From an uncultured Clostridia bacterium (GTDB lineage: Bacteria; Bacillota; Clostridia; Christensenellales; Borkfalkiaceae): 33,947 bases of DNA. Location: contig CALVTT010000016.1 in assembly GCA_944363045.1 (NCBI GenBank), positions 1 to 33,947 of the forward strand, given 5' to 3'. Shown one piece after another: positions 32,524 to 33,947 of this stretch. The translations under genes were made by a program, and so were the position numbers. Below the pieces are notes generated by a model, which was not told where the DNA came from, searched no databases, and worked only from the letters and a program-made list of their open reading frames with translations. The first letter of the stretch is position 1; each line of letters begins with the position of its first letter.

Positions 32524-33947
32524 ATGCAACACGAAAGAGTATTGGTCCTCGACTTCGGCGGGCAGTATAACCAGCTCATCGCCCGCCGCGTGCGCGATCT
32601 CGGCGTCTACTGCGACCTCAAGCCCTGCTCCATGAGCCTTGACGAGATCAAAGAGTACGCGCCCGTCGGCATCATCTTCACGGGCGGGCCAAACAGCGTC
32701 TACGACGAAAATTCCCCCCACATCGACCGTAAAATTTTAGAGCTCGGTATCCCCGTCCTCGGCATCTGCTACGGCTGCCAGCTCATCGCCTATACGCTGG
32801 GCGGCAGGGTGGAGCACGCTCCCGAGAGCGAATACGGCAAGCGCTATGTGGAGTTCATCAAGGAGAGCCCGCTCTTTTCGGGCATCCCCGCGCGCAGCAT
32901 CGCCTGGATGAGCCATACCGACTACGTCGCCGAGGCTCCCGCGGGTTTCGATATCCTGGCGGTCACCGAGAGCTGCCCTGTCGCCGTCTACGGAAATGAA
33001 AAAAAGCGCATCTACGGCGTGCAGTATCACCCCGAAGTCGTGCATTCCGAGTACGGAAACGCGCTCCTTAAAAACTTTCTCTACAACGTCTGCCGCGCCC
33101 GGGGCGATTGGACGATGGGCAGCTTTGTGGAGGAGCAGGTCAAGGCCCTCAAAGAAAAGCTGGCGGGCAAGAAGGTGCTGTGCGCCATGTCGGGCGGCGT
33201 CGATTCCGCCGTGGCGGCGACCCTCGTTCACCGCGCGGTGGGGGATGATCTTATCTGCGTCTTCGTCGATCACGGGCTGCTGCGCCTCGGCGAGGCGGAG
33301 GAAGTGATGTCCGTCTTCCGCGACGGGCTCGGGATGAACCTCGTCAAGGCGGACGCGGGCGAACTGTTCCTTTCCAAGCTCGCGGGCGTCGAGGAGCCCG
33401 AACAGAAGCGTAAAATAATCGGCGAGGAATTCATCCGCGTCTTCGAGCAGGAGGCAAAGAAAATTGGCGCCGTCGACTTTTTGGTGCAGGGCACCATCTA
33501 TCCCGACGTCATCGAGAGCGGCAAGGATAAGAGCGCCGTCATCAAGTCTCATCACAACGTGGGCGGGCTGCCCTCCGTCGTCGACTTCAAGGAGATCGTC
33601 GAGCCCCTCCGCGACCTCTTCAAGGACGAAGTGCGTCGCGTGGGCAGCGAGCTGGGGCTTCCCGACTCCGTCGTGCAGCGTCAGCCCTTCCCGGGGCCGG
33701 GGCTCGCCATCCGCATCATGGGCGAAGTCACGCGCGAGAAGCTGGAGACCTTGCGCCTTGCCGATTTCATCTTCCGCGACGAGATCGCAAAGGCGGGGCT
33801 TTCGCGCGAGATCTGGCAGTACTTTGCCGTCATCACCAACAGCAAGACGGTGGGCGTGCAGGGGGATTTCCGCACCTACGAGAACGTCATCGCCCTCCGC
33901 GCCGTCACGAGCGTGGACGCCATGACCGCCGATTGGGCGCGCATCCC
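32524..33947 (+). CDS. guaA: GMP synthase (glutamine-hydrolysing), 3' end outside window
   Basis: At least 474 residues of the enzyme that converts XMP to GMP with ATP and glutamine; about the last 35-40 are cut off by the window end. The N-terminal class I glutamine amidotransferase has GICYGCQL with nucleophile Cys82 and YHPEV with the catalytic His. The ATP-pyrophosphatase domain has the P-loop SGGVDS (223-228), followed by the C-terminal dimerisation domain ([12 protein letters not shown]). AAGGAG precedes the start by about 7 bases. It is the downstream partner of guaB. Confidence 0.97.
   Translation, partial: MQHERVLVLDFGGQYNQLIARRVRDLGVYCDLKPCSMSLDEIKEYAPVGIIFTGGPNSVYDENSPHIDRKILELGIPVLGICYGCQLIAYTLGGRVEHAPESEYGKRYVEFIKESPLFSGIPARSIAWMSHTDYVAEAPAGFDILAVTESCPVAVYGNEKKRIYGVQYHPEVVHSEYGNALLKNFLYNVCRARGDWTMGSFVEEQVKALKEKLAGKKVLCAMSGGVDSAVAATLVHRAVGDDLICVFVDHGLLRLGEAEEVMSVFRDGLGMNLVKADAGELFLSKLAGVEEPEQKRKIIGEEFIRVFEQEAKKIGAVDFLVQGTIYPDVIESGKDKSAVIKSHHNVGGLPSVVDFKEIVEPLRDLFKDEVRRVGSELGLPDSVVQRQPFPGPGLAIRIMGEVTREKLETLRLADFIFRDEIAKAGLSREIWQYFAVITNSKTVGVQGDFRTYENVIALRAVTSVDAMTADWARI

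Overview
The window looks like a chromosomal segment of a Gram-positive, probably gut-associated member of the Clostridia (Bacillota). Support: strong AGGAGG-type ribosome binding sites, many lipoproteins with lipobox signals, an LplB/YtcP/LplA-type sugar ABC importer, a class A-like RNase P RNA, and moderately GC-rich coding sequence. The genus cannot be fixed from the sequence alone.

Region 1 (1-9117, + strand) is the end of a glycan-degradation gene run: the 3' part of a large modular extracellular protein, two paralogous GH43 lipoproteins with accessory beta-sandwich domains, a cytoplasmic GH2 glycosidase and a cytoplasmic GH43 glycosidase. It closes with a small hairpin and a bidirectional intrinsic terminator (9161-9300).

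Region 2 (9394-22761, + strand) starts at a near-perfect promoter overlapped downstream by a LacI-type palindromic operator. It encodes ribokinase, a LacI-family repressor, two ABC permeases, a large solute-binding lipoprotein, a nucleoside-hydrolase-family enzyme, a secreted repeat protein with carbohydrate-binding-like domains, and three paralogous surface lipoproteins that look like degenerate five-bladed propellers. No transporter ATPase is encoded. The two regions together read as: surface GH43/propeller proteins trim a furanoside-containing glycan, the ABC importer takes up the fragments, cytoplasmic GH2/GH43 and the nucleoside hydrolase release monomers, and ribokinase phosphorylates a ribose-like product. 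The substrate is not known; pairing a nucleoside hydrolase and ribokinase with GH43 enzymes is the most intriguing feature of the window.

Region 3 (22762-24880) holds non-coding RNA genes on the - strand, RNase P RNA and tRNA-Pro(CGG), each with its own promoter and terminator, plus a small + strand lipoprotein gene. Region 4 (24880-30166) contains pyruvate kinase, a Phd/PIN toxin-antitoxin pair with a palindrome-rich promoter, an AbrB-like regulator with an ABC exporter, a CGGC-domain protein and a lipoprotein. GC-rich REP-like palindromes are scattered between these genes. Region 5 (30219-33947) has a small membrane-anchored protein translationally overlapped with guaB (IMP dehydrogenase), then guaA (GMP synthase), which runs off the window: the two enzymes of the guanine branch of purine synthesis.
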